Assembly (NCBI GenBank): GCA_030160035.1
Contig: BSNO01000003.1
Location: forward strand, 1,116,001 to 1,180,000
DNA: 64,000 nt
Reading direction: 5' to 3'
From: Rhizobium albus
GTDB lineage: Bacteria > Pseudomonadota > Alphaproteobacteria > Rhizobiales > Rhizobiaceae
The notes under the pieces are model-generated. The model searched no databases and was not told where the DNA came from. It was given only the letters and a program-made list of their open reading frames with translations. Position numbers and translations under genes: made by a program. Shown one piece after another: positions 28,751 through 38,457 of this stretch. The first letter of the stretch is position 1; every line of letters begins with the position of its first letter.

Positions 28751-30306
28751 TAGGCGTTCTCCGTATTGAGCAGGCGCAGCGGTGTCAGGAACAGGATCTT
28801 GAGGTCGAGGAAGAGCGACCAGTTCTCGATATAGTAGAGATCGTAGGCCGTGCGCTGCTTGATCTTCTCGTCGCTGTCGATCTCGCCGCGCCAGCCATTG
28901 ATCTGCGCCCAGCCGGTCACGCCTGGCTTCACGCGATGACGGGCGAAGTAACCATCGACCACCTCGACGAAGAGCCGGTCGCGGGTCTGCGCCATCACGG
29001 CATGGGGGCGGGGGCCCACGAGCGATAGACTGCCTTTGAGCACGTTGAAGAGCTGCGGCAGTTCGTCGATCGACGTGCGGCGGATAAAACGGCCGACAGG
29101 CGTCACGCGCGGATCATTCTTGGTGACGGCGAGCAGGGCGGTCGGGTCGCTCATCTCCGTGTACATCGACCGGAACTTGAAGACCTCGACTTCCTCGTTG
29201 TTGAAGCCATGGCGCTTCTGCTTGAAGAGAATCGGACCCTTCGACGTCGTCTTCACCGCGATCGCGGCTCCAAGCATCACCGGCCAGAGAACCAGGAGCG
29301 CACCCAGCGAGAAGCAGATGTCGAAGATGCGCTTGGCAACCGAATCCCAATCGCGGATCGGTCGATCGAAGATATCGAGCATCGGCACGTCGCCGACATA
29401 GGAATAGGAACGCGGCCGGAAGCGGAGCTTGTTTGTGTGGGCGGCCAGTCGGATATCGAGCGGCAGCACCCACAGCCGCTTCAACAGTTGCAGAACGCGC
29501 GCCTCCGCCGTGATCGGCAGCGCGATGATGAGCATGTCGATGCGCGCGCGGCGGGCGAAGTCCACGAGATCTGTCGTATTGCCGAGCTTCGGATAGCCGG
29601 CGACCATGCTTGGCGAACGGGCCTCGTCGCGATCGTCGAAGAGGCCGCATATGCGGATATCGTTGTTCGGCTGCTGCTCGATCTGGCGAATGAGGGTCTT
29701 GGCGGTCTCTCCGCCGCCGACGATGACGGCGCGCCGTTCCATCGTGCCATCGCGTGCCCAGCGCTTGATGGCGAAGGCGGTGAACTGGCGGCTGACGAAG
29801 AGGAACGCGCAGCCGAAGAGGAACCAGCCCGCGATCCAGAGGCGCGAGAATTCCTCGCCGATCTTGAGAAAAAAGGCAGCCACCGCCATGATCGCGATCG
29901 TCGCGCACCAGGCGATCAAAGCGCGCTTGAGCGTTCGTATTGGCGTTCTGAGCGCCGGAACCTGATAGGCGTCGGCCGCTTGGATGAGGAAAACGGCAAG
30001 CAGGGAGCCGATGAGGATGGATGTCGGGTAGCTGATCGCGAAGGCTTCCTGCGGCAGCACGTAGATCAGATAGATGCCCATGGCGCCCAGAAAGAGCCCG
30101 GCGAATTCGAACAGGCGCAGGAGCCCGACGATCATGCGCGGCGAATAGCTTTCTTCGCGCAGCTGCGAAGCAATCTGGTCAGCCAGCCGTCGAGTTTCCT
30201 CAGATACGCTTGCCCCAGGCGCTGCTGTCGGCCCGGCTTCGTTGCTGGAGAGCTGCTCGCGAAGCGCCTGCGGGTCGAACAGCGGGGCACGTTTCTCGTT
30301 CTTCAT
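28747..30306 (-). CDS. Undecaprenyl-phosphate sugar phosphotransferase (polyprenyl glycosylphosphotransferase)
   Basis: About 519 aa with the WcaJ/PssY layout. Four N-terminal membrane helices (about residues 50-150) come first, then a CoA-binding/Rossmann-like region with IVGGGETAKTLIRQIEQQP. The C-terminal bacterial sugar transferase domain has KRIFDICFSLGALLVLWP, FKQKRHGFNNEEVEVFKFRS, RRTSIDELPQLFNVLKGSLS and VGPRPHAV. It attaches the first sugar-phosphate to the lipid carrier on the cytoplasmic face and so starts the repeat unit. ATG at 30306 is preferred; a TTG at 30336 in the same frame is an alternative. Coupled to the wzy-like gene. Confidence 0.9.
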   Translation of the reverse strand: MKNEKRAPLFDPQALREQLSSNEAGPTAAPGASVSEETRRLADQIASQLREESYSPRMIVGLLRLFEFAGLFLGAMGIYLIYVLPQEAFAISYPTSILIGSLLAVFLIQAADAYQVPALRTPIRTLKRALIAWCATIAIMAVAAFFLKIGEEFSRLWIAGWFLFGCAFLFVSRQFTAFAIKRWARDGTMERRAVIVGGGETAKTLIRQIEQQPNNDIRICGLFDDRDEARSPSMVAGYPKLGNTTDLVDFARRARIDMLIIALPITAEARVLQLLKRLWVLPLDIRLAAHTNKLRFRPRSYSYVGDVPMLDIFDRPIRDWDSVAKRIFDICFSLGALLVLWPVMLGAAIAVKTTSKGPILFKQKRHGFNNEEVEVFKFRSMYTEMSDPTALLAVTKNDPRVTPVGRFIRRTSIDELPQLFNVLKGSLSLVGPRPHAVMAQTRDRLFVEVVDGYFARHRVKPGVTGWAQINGWRGEIDSDEKIKQRTAYDLYYIENWSLFLDLKILFLTPLRLLNTENAY

Positions 30307-30353
30307 GAGCGCACGGACCTCTTCATCGATCCACAACGCCTATCAGGAAGGAG

Positions 30354-31535
30354 CTAAGAAAGGCTTGATGGGAAGCGTTTGAGGCCCCGCGCTTTCGCCT
30401 CGGCAAGCGCTGCGCCATAGGCGGACATGACGCCGTCGGCCATGGTTTCCACCGAGAAGCGTTGCGCGAATTCTGCCCGATCGGGCATGGCCGCGTTGAG
30501 GCTCGAAGGGTCCAGAATCGCCTTCGACATTGCCGCTGCAAGCGAGGGGGCGCTGCCTGGTTCGACCAAGGCGGCACTGTCTTTGCCCAGGATTTCGGGA
30601 ATGCCGCCAACACGGGTGGCGATAACCAGCTTTGCGCCCGCAACCGCTTCCAGCACGATGTAGGGCATCGCTTCCGCTCGTGACGGCACGACGACGGTCC
30701 GCGCCATCGCAAACGCCTCGCGCGCCGGCATGGCGGGGCGCATGGTGACCCGGTCTGCGAGACCGAGCGTCTGGAGGGCCGATTGATAGCGCGGCTTGTC
30801 GTCGCCATCCCCGACCATCAATGCCGAAAGAGGCCGCCCCGACAGCCGCTCTGCCTCGACGAACGCGTCGATGAAGACGTCCGGGCCCTTCAGGTCCCGC
30901 ATCATGCCTATATAGAGGAAGTCGACGGCGGGCTCGCTCAAGCCAACGGGCTCGAACTCAGCGGGGCGGAGGCCATTATAGACCGTCTGAGAGGCGGTAC
31001 GCGGCGCACCGATCTTTCGCGCGTAGACGTTGCCCTCGTAGTCGCAGACGAAGACGAGTCGATCCGTCATGCGCTCGAGGAAGCGCTCGATCGCGAAGAA
31101 CACGCGGCCCCTGGTCGAGCCGGGATCGTAATGCAGGCTTCCGCCATGCGGGGAATAGAAACGGGCTACGCAATACCCAGATGCCCGTAGGAACGTGCCG
31201 GCGAGCCGGGCATAGGCGCCACCTTTGGCGCCATGCCCATGCAACACATCCGGCCGCAATGCCTTGATTTCTCTGTAGCTCTTTACCCCGGCGCTGAGAT
31301 CGCTCGGGCTGATGGACCGCTGCATCGGCAGCCGGGTCAGACCCAGCGCCAGATGCGGACGAATGCTTTCGAACAGCGCGTCTTCGTAAGCGCCGCCTGT
31401 TGAACTGTCGCAGACGATGCCGACGGCATGTCCCTGTTGGCTGTGGCGTTCCGCCAGATCACGCACATGGCGGAAAATCCCGCCGACGGGCGATCGAAAG
31501 CAGTGAATGATGCGCAGCGGTCCTTGAGTGGACAT
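30354..31535 (-). CDS. Glycosyltransferase family 4 (GT-B) protein
   Basis: The 393 aa protein is a two-Rossmann GT-B enzyme. The N-terminal acceptor side includes SPVGGIFRHVRDLAERHSQQ and DVLHGHGAKGGAYARLAG. The C-terminal donor side carries YIGMMRDLKGPDVFIDAF, SRAEAMPYIVLEAVAGAKLV (the EX7E motif) and VGGIPEIL. It adds a sugar from an NDP-sugar in repeat-unit assembly; donor and linkage are unknown. It is the only GT-B in the locus. It sits 5 bp after the wza-like gene and 47 bp before the sugar phosphotransferase. Confidence 0.9.
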   Translation of the reverse strand: MSTQGPLRIIHCFRSPVGGIFRHVRDLAERHSQQGHAVGIVCDSSTGGAYEDALFESIRPHLALGLTRLPMQRSISPSDLSAGVKSYREIKALRPDVLHGHGAKGGAYARLAGTFLRASGYCVARFYSPHGGSLHYDPGSTRGRVFFAIERFLERMTDRLVFVCDYEGNVYARKIGAPRTASQTVYNGLRPAEFEPVGLSEPAVDFLYIGMMRDLKGPDVFIDAFVEAERLSGRPLSALMVGDGDDKPRYQSALQTLGLADRVTMRPAMPAREAFAMARTVVVPSRAEAMPYIVLEAVAGAKLVIATRVGGIPEILGKDSAALVEPGSAPSLAAAMSKAILDPSSLNAAMPDRAEFAQRFSVETMADGVMSAYGAALAEAKARGLKRFPSSLS

Positions 31536-31540
31536 CTGGC

Positions 31541-32113
31541 TCAGAACAGCCGCTCGCGGACGTAGATGGTGTCTCCGGCAATGATGGGATCGGAGATCGG
31601 TACGCGGCCCGTGATCACCTCGCCGTTGATCTTGCGGGTAACGTCGGCATCGTTTTGATTGGCGCGCGACGTGAAGCCACCGGCAATCGCAATGGCGTTC
31701 TGCACAGTCATGCCGGGCACGTAGGAATACTGGCCGGCAGCACCCACTTCGCCCATGATGAAGAAGGCGCGGTACTGATCGACTTCGACCGTGACGTCCG
31801 GATCGCGCAGATAGCCTTCGCGCAGCTTTGCAGCGATGGCGCCTTCCAGTTCCTGCACCGAACGGCCGCGGGCCGGTACCGAGCCAATCAGCGGAAAGGC
31901 GACGTAGCCGGCCTGGTCAATGGAATAGGTGCCTGTCAGGCTCGCCTGCTCGAAGACGGTGATGCGCAGCCGGTCACCCGCATCCAACTGGTAAGGTTGG
32001 ATGGTTGCGGCGCTGAATCCCTCCGGTGCCGGTCGGTAACCGGAGCATCCGCCAAGCAGCAGCGAGGTGGCAAGAGTGAGAAGCAGCGCCCGGGGGCGAG
32101 AGATGGCGATCAT
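31541..32113 (-). CDS. Polysaccharide export lipoprotein (Wza/ExoF-like)
   Basis: The 190 aa lipoprotein has a signal with lipobox LLLGG-C and a Poly_export domain (YQLDAGDRLRITVFEQASLT, YVAFPLIGSVPARGRSVQEL). One SLBB-like beta-grasp follows (FFIMGEVGAAGQYSYVPGMT). At 190 aa it is much shorter than E. coli Wza (~360 aa) and lacks the C-terminal helix that forms the outer-membrane pore, as do many rhizobial export proteins. It begins the leftward EPS operon, 5 bp from the glycosyltransferase and divergent from the Wzc-like gene. Confidence 0.9.
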   Translation of the reverse strand: MIAISRPRALLLTLATSLLLGGCSGYRPAPEGFSAATIQPYQLDAGDRLRITVFEQASLTGTYSIDQAGYVAFPLIGSVPARGRSVQELEGAIAAKLREGYLRDPDVTVEVDQYRAFFIMGEVGAAGQYSYVPGMTVQNAIAIAGGFTSRANQNDADVTRKINGEVITGRVPISDPIIAGDTIYVRERLF

Positions 32114-32344
32114 GAGTATCCGTCCGTGCGCGTTCGACGCGGCCGATCAAGGCTCCTCCTCTTATCGAACTGTTAGGGTTAATGGCCGGTAAAGAGGCGC
32201 TGAAAGAAGACGAGGCCAAGCATTCATTCGATAGGATGCTGAAATTAACGGTTGAGTTACCATGATTATTTACGGTCGCTCTTGAAGCATTCCGCACGCG
32301 CGCCACTGCGCCCCATAGTCGCGGAGATCCTGAAGGAGCCCAGA

Positions 32345-34546
32345 ATGTCCGGCAATCTATCGTCACGCGGGGATGTCGATATCGATTTGGCCGGGCTGGC
32401 CGCTGCGCTCTGGGCGCGCAAGTTCGCCATTGCGGCAAGCGTGCTCATCGTCGGCGCGCTGACCTATTTCACCACCAGTTCCATGGCGCCGCTCTACCGC
32501 AGCGAAGCCCGCATCCTCATCGAAGAGCGCGGTTCGGCCCTGTCACGGACGGGTGAGGGTGGTCAGACGCGGGATCTCGTGCTCGACGAGCAGGCCATCG
32601 CGAGTCAGGTGGAAGTTATCCGATCCTCCGACCTTCTGCGTGAGGTGATCACCGAACTCGACCTCGGCAGCCGCGCGGAATTCGATCCGGCAGGCCAGCC
32701 GTCGATGATCGGCGACCTCCTCGTGCTGCTCGGCATCGGCAGCGATCCGATCGACGACAGTGCGCAGCAGCGCGTGCTGGAAGCCGTTCGGGAAAACCTG
32801 CAGGTCTATCAGGTGCAGAATTCGCGCGTGATCGCCATCGAGTTCTCTTCCCAGGATCCCGAACTGGCAGCCGCTGTCGCCAACGGTCTTGCCGGGGCCT
32901 ATCTCCAGGTGCAGAGCGGCGCCAAGCTTGATTCCAATGCCGATGCTGCCGCCTGGCTCGAGCCTGAAATCGCGGAACTCCGTGGCCGTGTGCGTGATGC
33001 GGAAGCCAAGGTCGCAGCCTTCAGGGCAGACAATGGTCTCCTGCTCGTGACCGAGAACAACACGCTCGTGACGCGGCAACTGTCGGACCTGACGACCGAG
33101 CTCTCGCAGGTCCGCGCGCAGCGCGCCGACGCCGAGGCGCGTGCCGCCAATGTTCGCTCGGCACTCGAATCCGGCCAGTCGGTCGATGCCGTCAGCAGCG
33201 TTGTCGACTCGCCACTGCTCCAGCGCCTGCGCGAGCGGCAGTCGGAAATCGAAGGCCAGATTTCGGACCTCTCGATCACGCTGCTCGACAACCACCCACG
33301 CATCCGCAGCCTGCGTTCGCAGCTTTCGGGCATCGGGACGCAGCTGAACGAGGAAGTGCGCAAGGCGCTTGCGAATCTCGAAGCCAATGCCGCCGTTGCC
33401 CGGTTGCGCGAAGCCGAACTGACCGAGCAGCTCGACGTCCTGAAGCAGAGCTCGGCGCAGGCCGGCGCTGACGAAGTCGAACTGCGCGCACTCGAGCGCG
33501 AAGCGCGTGCCGAGCGCGATCTCTTGGAAACCTATCTCGCCCGTTTTCGGGAGACGGTTTCGCGCGGTGATGCCAACGCGTTGCCGGCCGATGCACGCAT
33601 CATCTCCCGTGCTGGTGTAGCGAGTGAGCCCTATTTCCCGAAGGTGATCCCGGCCGTCATCGTCGCGATGCTGGCTACGGCACTCATCCACATGATCATC
33701 ATCCTGCTGATCGAGCTCTTCTCCGGCCGCGCGCTCCGCGAACGGGTTGTCGTGGATGAGATGCGCGAGGAAACGACACCGCTGGAGCCCGGCCGCATCG
33801 CGACAACCGGCACGGCGACGGCGAGCCTGGCCCGGCAGCCCCTGACGGCATCCGCTCAAGCTGTACCGGCCGCAGCGCCTGCACATCCGGCGGAGCCGCT
33901 GACGCAGCCGGCGCAGGCGATCGCCAAGGCTGCCGCACTGCCGGTGGCCGAGGACGAAGAGGACTTTTCCGTCGATGGCGTCGCCGCCGCCCTGATCTCC
34001 AAGCGCGTCCAGGTGGTCGCCGGCATTTCGCCGGAAGGCGATGCGGCAACGCTCGGCGCCGTTCTTCTGGCACGCGCCGTCTCCGATCGCGGCCATCGCG
34101 TCCTGACAATCGACATGACCGGCGCCGGCCTGCCGGGGGCAACCATGGCAGGGGCGGGCCTTCCCGGCATCACCGACCTTCTCTGCGGATCGGTCTCGAT
34201 CGCCGAATCGATCCACGCCGACTACGCCTCGTCGGCCGACATCATCCCGCTTGGAACGGCCGATCCGGAGACCGCCATGCGCGGTGCATCCCGGATCGCC
34301 ATGATCATCGAAGCCCTGTCGGATGCCTACGACACGATCATCGTCGAGTGCGGCAGCACCGAGATCACGGCTGTTCAGAAGATGCTGGCAGACCGGCCGA
34401 TCACCGTCGTCATGTCCGTCGTCGATCCGGACGCCCCGATCATCGCGGAGGAATTCGAAGCGCTGGTCGAAGCAGGATATGATGACGCTTTGATCATGCT
34501 CGTCGACGAGGACGGCCCCCAGTCGACCCGCAGCAACGCGGCCTGA
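32345..34546 (+). CDS. Wzc/GumC-like polysaccharide chain-length protein with degenerate kinase domain
   Basis: The 733 aa inner-membrane protein has TM1 at about residues 27-43, a Wzz domain (about 10-105), a long coiled-coil periplasmic region (about 190-400) and TM2 at about 430-455. A Pro/Ala-rich linker (about 490-540) and a C-terminal BY-kinase-like domain follow. That domain keeps the fold, but the P-loop reads GISPEGDAATLGA at 560-572, without the Gly-Lys-Ser/Thr core. Walker A-prime is DMTGAG around 590, and the C-terminus has no Tyr cluster. The start at 32345 follows GAAGGAGCCCAGA. It is divergent from the wza-like operon; its role is probably chain-length and export control without phosphorylation. 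Confidence 0.88.
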   Translation: MSGNLSSRGDVDIDLAGLAAALWARKFAIAASVLIVGALTYFTTSSMAPLYRSEARILIEERGSALSRTGEGGQTRDLVLDEQAIASQVEVIRSSDLLREVITELDLGSRAEFDPAGQPSMIGDLLVLLGIGSDPIDDSAQQRVLEAVRENLQVYQVQNSRVIAIEFSSQDPELAAAVANGLAGAYLQVQSGAKLDSNADAAAWLEPEIAELRGRVRDAEAKVAAFRADNGLLLVTENNTLVTRQLSDLTTELSQVRAQRADAEARAANVRSALESGQSVDAVSSVVDSPLLQRLRERQSEIEGQISDLSITLLDNHPRIRSLRSQLSGIGTQLNEEVRKALANLEANAAVARLREAELTEQLDVLKQSSAQAGADEVELRALEREARAERDLLETYLARFRETVSRGDANALPADARIISRAGVASEPYFPKVIPAVIVAMLATALIHMIIILLIELFSGRALRERVVVDEMREETTPLEPGRIATTGTATASLARQPLTASAQAVPAAAPAHPAEPLTQPAQAIAKAAALPVAEDEEDFSVDGVAAALISKRVQVVAGISPEGDAATLGAVLLARAVSDRGHRVLTIDMTGAGLPGATMAGAGLPGITDLLCGSVSIAESIHADYASSADIIPLGTADPETAMRGASRIAMIIEALSDAYDTIIVECGSTEITAVQKMLADRPITVVMSVVDPDAPIIAEEFEALVEAGYDDALIMLVDEDGPQSTRSNAA

Positions 34547-34573
34547 AGGTAGCGGTGCCTTTAGCCTGGGCGG

Positions 34574-35794
34574 TCAGGATATCCGGCGCTGAATGGCCCG
34601 GGCGATCTTGTCGAGACGCGGGTTGGCCTTGATCGCCTGCTTGGTCGAGGCGATGGCGCGCAGCGTCGCGCCAACGGCACGGCCCTTCATCGTCAGCGGC
34701 AGGTAGCAATCGTACTGCGTCGTGATCTGATCGCACCAGGACCGCTTGTAGGCCTCGTCGCCGATGCCGAAATCGAACATCATCTGGCCGTTGGCGCAAG
34801 CATCTTCGATCAGGCGGTAGAACAGGAACTCGCCGATGCTGAGCTCGCCCGCCATCTCTTCGTCGATCGAGCCGAACTGGCAGATGAGATGCCCGTTCTT
34901 GCGCGTCACGCCTGAAATCGCGCCGTAGCGTCCATCGGTGAGCTGCACGGCCGAGAGCCGCAACAAGGGTACGTTCTCTTCGGTCTTCGTGACGACCAAA
35001 CGGCGGAAGAAATCCTGCACGTCGGGCTTGGCGAACACGTCGAGCTTGCCTTGCTTGTCGAAGCGGGCAGCCTTCTGGACGAAAAACGCTTCCAGCAGGC
35101 GAAGCGCCGTTTCGGGATCGTCGCCATGCACGATTTCGTAGCCGCCCAGTTCCTCCAGCGTGCGTTCGCCGAGGCGGTGCTTCTTGCGCCGCTTCTTGCC
35201 ATTGATGCGCGACAGCGCCTTGTCGAAGCCGCCGTCGAGCGTCATCTGGAACGCCTGGTTGTTGCTGACGACCCGGTCGAGCGGCATCAAGGGATTGTCT
35301 ACCCCGCGCCAGCTCTCCGGCGTGCGATAGAGCGCGAGAAGATCGAGATTGAGCCCGGCCTCAGAGAGCGCAGCCGAAAGAAGCGGCGGCGAAAATTGCA
35401 TGTTGTCGGGTGAAAACAGACCGAAATTCAAATTGCTGTAGGACGTGCCGATATAGCGGCCGACCTTCGCGCCCCCCTGGCTGATGATTTCGAGCGGCAG
35501 CATGATCCGCCCGCCGCCGGTGAAATGAAGGAGCACGACGACCGGTTCGGTACCCGTTGCCTCGAGCCAGTTGCGGCACCAGTCGTAGCTGAGATGGACG
35601 GAGGTGAAGAACTGCGTCTCCAGCGAACGCCACTGCCGTTCGGCCGCTTCGATGCTGGCGAAGATCTCCACGCGTTTGACCGTCTGGGCATCACCTTGAG
35701 CCGGAACATGCGACGTCACTCCCGCGATCAGCGGTGCGTCCGTCGGTTCGCCGGCTGTCTTGCGGGCAACTTCCATGGGTACGATCCTCGTCAT
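34574..35794 (-). CDS. GNAT-superfamily acyltransferase (FemAB/CelD-BcsL-like)
   Basis: The 406 aa protein belongs to the Acetyltransf_6 family: SLETQFFTSVHLSYDWCRNW near the N-terminus, the basic loop GKKRRKKHRLGERTLEELGG, and the C-terminal GELSIGEFLFYRLIEDACANG with FDFGIGDEAYKRSW. Relatives are found in EPS and cellulose loci and may acylate sugars or lipids. It faces the Wzc-like gene tail to tail with 27 bp between stops, so it probably belongs to the EPS locus. ATG at 35794 is preferred over an adjacent TTG. Substrate unknown. Confidence 0.82.
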   Translation of the reverse strand: MTRIVPMEVARKTAGEPTDAPLIAGVTSHVPAQGDAQTVKRVEIFASIEAAERQWRSLETQFFTSVHLSYDWCRNWLEATGTEPVVVLLHFTGGGRIMLPLEIISQGGAKVGRYIGTSYSNLNFGLFSPDNMQFSPPLLSAALSEAGLNLDLLALYRTPESWRGVDNPLMPLDRVVSNNQAFQMTLDGGFDKALSRINGKKRRKKHRLGERTLEELGGYEIVHGDDPETALRLLEAFFVQKAARFDKQGKLDVFAKPDVQDFFRRLVVTKTEENVPLLRLSAVQLTDGRYGAISGVTRKNGHLICQFGSIDEEMAGELSIGEFLFYRLIEDACANGQMMFDFGIGDEAYKRSWCDQITTQYDCYLPLTMKGRAVGATLRAIASTKQAIKANPRLDKIARAIQRRIS

Positions 35795-35921
35795 CAAACG
35801 ACCTCGTCACGATGCGCGCGAGGATGGGGGATCGTCCTGAACAAAGCGTTGTCTAGACAACAGTCGAAGCGGTCAGAACCTCTCAAACACCCGCCTAAGT
35901 CTTCCTATGCTTTCGCCGCCG

Positions 35922-36149
35922 TTAATCCAAAAGGTCGGATTTTTCTTTTGGAGGGCGTTCCATCCAGCTGATGAGCAGCATGGCCGGCACGACCCAGAGA
36001 ACACCGGTGAAGAGGAAATAGAGAAGATGCACCCACCAGGGTGACTCCGCCAGGCGATAGGTCGCGATGGTCGTGGCGACGAGCGCATAGATGATGACCA
36101 GTGCGACGATGGCGAAGGCGCCGATGAATTTCTTGAGGCGGACGGGCAT
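35922..36149 (-). CDS. DUF2842 family small membrane protein
   Basis: The 75 aa protein has two hydrophobic helices (FAIVALVIIYALVATTIAT and a second through LLYFLFTGVLWVVPAMLLIS) ending WMERPPKEKSDLLD. It matches DUF2842, a small alphaproteobacterial family. AGGAGACCACC before the ATG at 36149 decides the start. Divergent from ctaA with 136 bp between them, a common rhizobial pairing. Function unknown. Confidence 0.85.
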   Translation of the reverse strand: MPVRLKKFIGAFAIVALVIIYALVATTIATYRLAESPWWVHLLYFLFTGVLWVVPAMLLISWMERPPKEKSDLLD

Positions 36150-36285
36150 GGTGGTCTCCTTGATCTTCCACATAGCCGGTCGGACGCTTCAGGCAAAGCG
36201 GCGCGACGCCATGCCGCAAAGCTCTTCGCCTTGAATTGCAGGGCAGGGTGGGGCAAATGCCATGGCAATCTGCAAGGACAGTGCA

Positions 36286-37407
36286 ATGACCGTACTCGAT
36301 GCCGTCTCACCCGCTTCCAGCCCATCCGAAATCGCCGCCCAGGCCCGACGCGGCGAACTGGAGACAAACCGCCGGATGCTGCGGCTCTGGCTTGGCATCG
36401 TCATGCTCGCGATTTTCGCGCTCGTGGTTGTCGGCGGCGCGACGCGGCTGACCGAGTCAGGGCTCTCCATCACCGAATGGAAACCCATCCACGGCGTCAT
36501 CCCGCCGCTGAGCGCGGAAGAATGGCAGGAGGAATTCGACCTCTACCGTCAGATCCCGCAGTACCAGGAAGTGAACCGGGGCATGAGCCTCGACGAGTTC
36601 AAGGTCATCTTCTGGTGGGAATGGGCCCACCGTTTCCTCGCCCGCGCCGTCGGCGTGCTTTTCGCCGTGCCTCTCGTCTTCTTCTGGGCCACCGGACGGA
36701 TCGAGCCACGACTGCGGCTGCCGCTCGTCGGTCTTTTCTTCCTCGGCGGCCTGCAAGGCTTTGTCGGGTGGTGGATGGTTGCATCCGGCCTCACCGAGCG
36801 GGTCGATGTCAGCCAGTACCGTCTCGCAGTTCATCTGACGCTCGCCTGCATCATCTTCGCCAGCATCATGTGGGTGTCGCGGGGCCTCGCGCCGCACTCG
36901 ACCGACGCCCCCCCGACCGAGCGCTCCCATCTGGCCGCCGGCGGTCTTGCTCTTTTCGTCCTTTTCCAGATCTATCTGGGCGCGCTCGTCGCCGGCTTGA
37001 ACGCGGGCTTTGCGTTCAACACCTGGCCACTCATCGACGGCGCCTTCATTCCCGCCGGTCTGTTCGTGATGGATCCGGCCTGGCTGAACCTCTTTGAAAA
37101 CGTCAAGACGGTGCAGTTTGTCCACCGGATGACGGCCTACGCCCTCTGGTTCGCCGCGCTGGCGCACATGGTCGTGGCGTTGCGCCATGGCGCCGGCAGC
37201 ACCCATGCCAATCGTGCCGTGGTGCTGTTCTTCCTCGTCACCATGCAGGCGCTGATCGGCATCATCACGCTCGTCATGGTCGTGCCGCTCAACTGGGCGC
37301 TCCTGCACCAGGCCTTCGCCGTCGTCGTCCTCGGCTTCGCAGTGGCCCACTGGCGCGCCTTTTATGGATCCTACGCGCCCACAGGCCGGCTCGCCGCCGC
37401 CGGGTGA
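36286..37407 (+). CDS. ctaA: Heme A synthase (COX15/CtaA)
   Basis: The 373 aa membrane protein has eight helices and oxidises heme O to heme A for aa3-type oxidases. Heme-ligand contexts are visible: [44 protein letters not shown] and [32 protein letters not shown] is the family opening. The ATG at 36286 follows AAGGACAGTGCA; an ATG at 36262 is also in frame. Divergent from DUF2842, and convergent with argC. Confidence 0.94.
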   Translation: MTVLDAVSPASSPSEIAAQARRGELETNRRMLRLWLGIVMLAIFALVVVGGATRLTESGLSITEWKPIHGVIPPLSAEEWQEEFDLYRQIPQYQEVNRGMSLDEFKVIFWWEWAHRFLARAVGVLFAVPLVFFWATGRIEPRLRLPLVGLFFLGGLQGFVGWWMVASGLTERVDVSQYRLAVHLTLACIIFASIMWVSRGLAPHSTDAPPTERSHLAAGGLALFVLFQIYLGALVAGLNAGFAFNTWPLIDGAFIPAGLFVMDPAWLNLFENVKTVQFVHRMTAYALWFAALAHMVVALRHGAGSTHANRAVVLFFLVTMQALIGIITLVMVVPLNWALLHQAFAVVVLGFAVAHWRAFYGSYAPTGRLAAAG

Positions 37408-37437
37408 TCGATCATCAAAATGAGGTAGTGGCGCCTG

Positions 37438-38379
37438 TCAGTCGACAGGCGTGATCCCGAGCATCAGGTCCATGTTCTGAACCGCGGCGCCGGAAGCGCC
37501 TTTGCCGAGATTGTCCAGAACGGCCACCACATTGACGTGCTCGCCGCCTTCCGAACCGAACACGTAGATATTCATTGTGTCCTTGCCGTTGAGCGACGTC
37601 GGATCGAGGCGCTGGATCGCCATGCTCTCGTCAAGATCGACGACCGTGACGATATCCTGCCCACGATAATGCTCGGCCAGCGCCTCATGCACGCTGCGCA
37701 GCGAAGGTGAACCGTCGAGATCGGCGAGATGCAGTGGCGCCTGCACGGCCATGCCCTGCGCAAAACGCCCGACGGACGGCGAGAAAAGAGGCGTACGGTG
37801 CAGGCCGCTCCGCATCTTGATCTCGGGCACATGCTTGTGAGCAAGCGTCAACCCGTAAAGGAAATGGGGGGCGCCGAGATAGTCGGGACGGCTCTCGTCT
37901 TCCATCTGCGCGATCAGCTGCTTGCCACCGCCCGTGTAGCCGGAAACGGCGTTGATGCTGACCGGGTAATCGGCCGGCAGCAGCGCCGCGTCGACCAGCG
38001 GCTTCAGAATGCCGATGGCGCCGGTCGAGTAGCAACCAGGATTGGATACGAACCGCGCGGACGCGATCTGTTCGGGGCGTTCGGGGTCGGATTCGGCGAA
38101 GCCATAGACCCAGTCCGGATCGACGCGGTGCGCGGTGCTCGTGTCGATGATGCGCGTCGTGGACGAAACGCCGAGCATCGACACCGCTTCCTTCGCGCCG
38201 TCGTCGGGCAGGCAGAGTATCGCGATATCGGCTTCTCGCAAGAATTCCTCGCGTAGTGCGATGTTGCGGCGCTCCTCCTCGGGAATGGAGATGATCTCGA
38301 TATCGGTTCGCTCCGCCAAGCGGGAGCGGATCTGCAGACCCGTCGTGCCATGCTCGCCGTCGATGAAGATCTTCGCCAT
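37438..38379 (-). CDS. argC: N-acetyl-gamma-glutamyl-phosphate reductase, type 2
   Basis: The 313 aa arginine-pathway enzyme reduces acetylglutamyl phosphate to the semialdehyde. Signatures are [37 protein letters not shown] with the catalytic Cys, and [14 protein letters not shown]. At about 313 aa it belongs to the short type 2 subclass common in alphaproteobacteria. The start at 38379 (MAKIFIDG) matches homologues; three more Met codons lie just upstream. speB follows upstream on the same strand with 78 bp between. Confidence 0.95.
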   Translation of the reverse strand: MAKIFIDGEHGTTGLQIRSRLAERTDIEIISIPEEERRNIALREEFLREADIAILCLPDDGAKEAVSMLGVSSTTRIIDTSTAHRVDPDWVYGFAESDPERPEQIASARFVSNPGCYSTGAIGILKPLVDAALLPADYPVSINAVSGYTGGGKQLIAQMEDESRPDYLGAPHFLYGLTLAHKHVPEIKMRSGLHRTPLFSPSVGRFAQGMAVQAPLHLADLDGSPSLRSVHEALAEHYRGQDIVTVVDLDESMAIQRLDPTSLNGKDTMNIYVFGSEGGEHVNVVAVLDNLGKGASGAAVQNMDLMLGITPVD

Positions 38380-38457
38380 GTCCATCATCCCGTTTGCGAG
38401 CAAATCCAGTCGCTTGAACGCGAGATCGGATTCACCCTGTGAGCGCGTTGAATCGAA

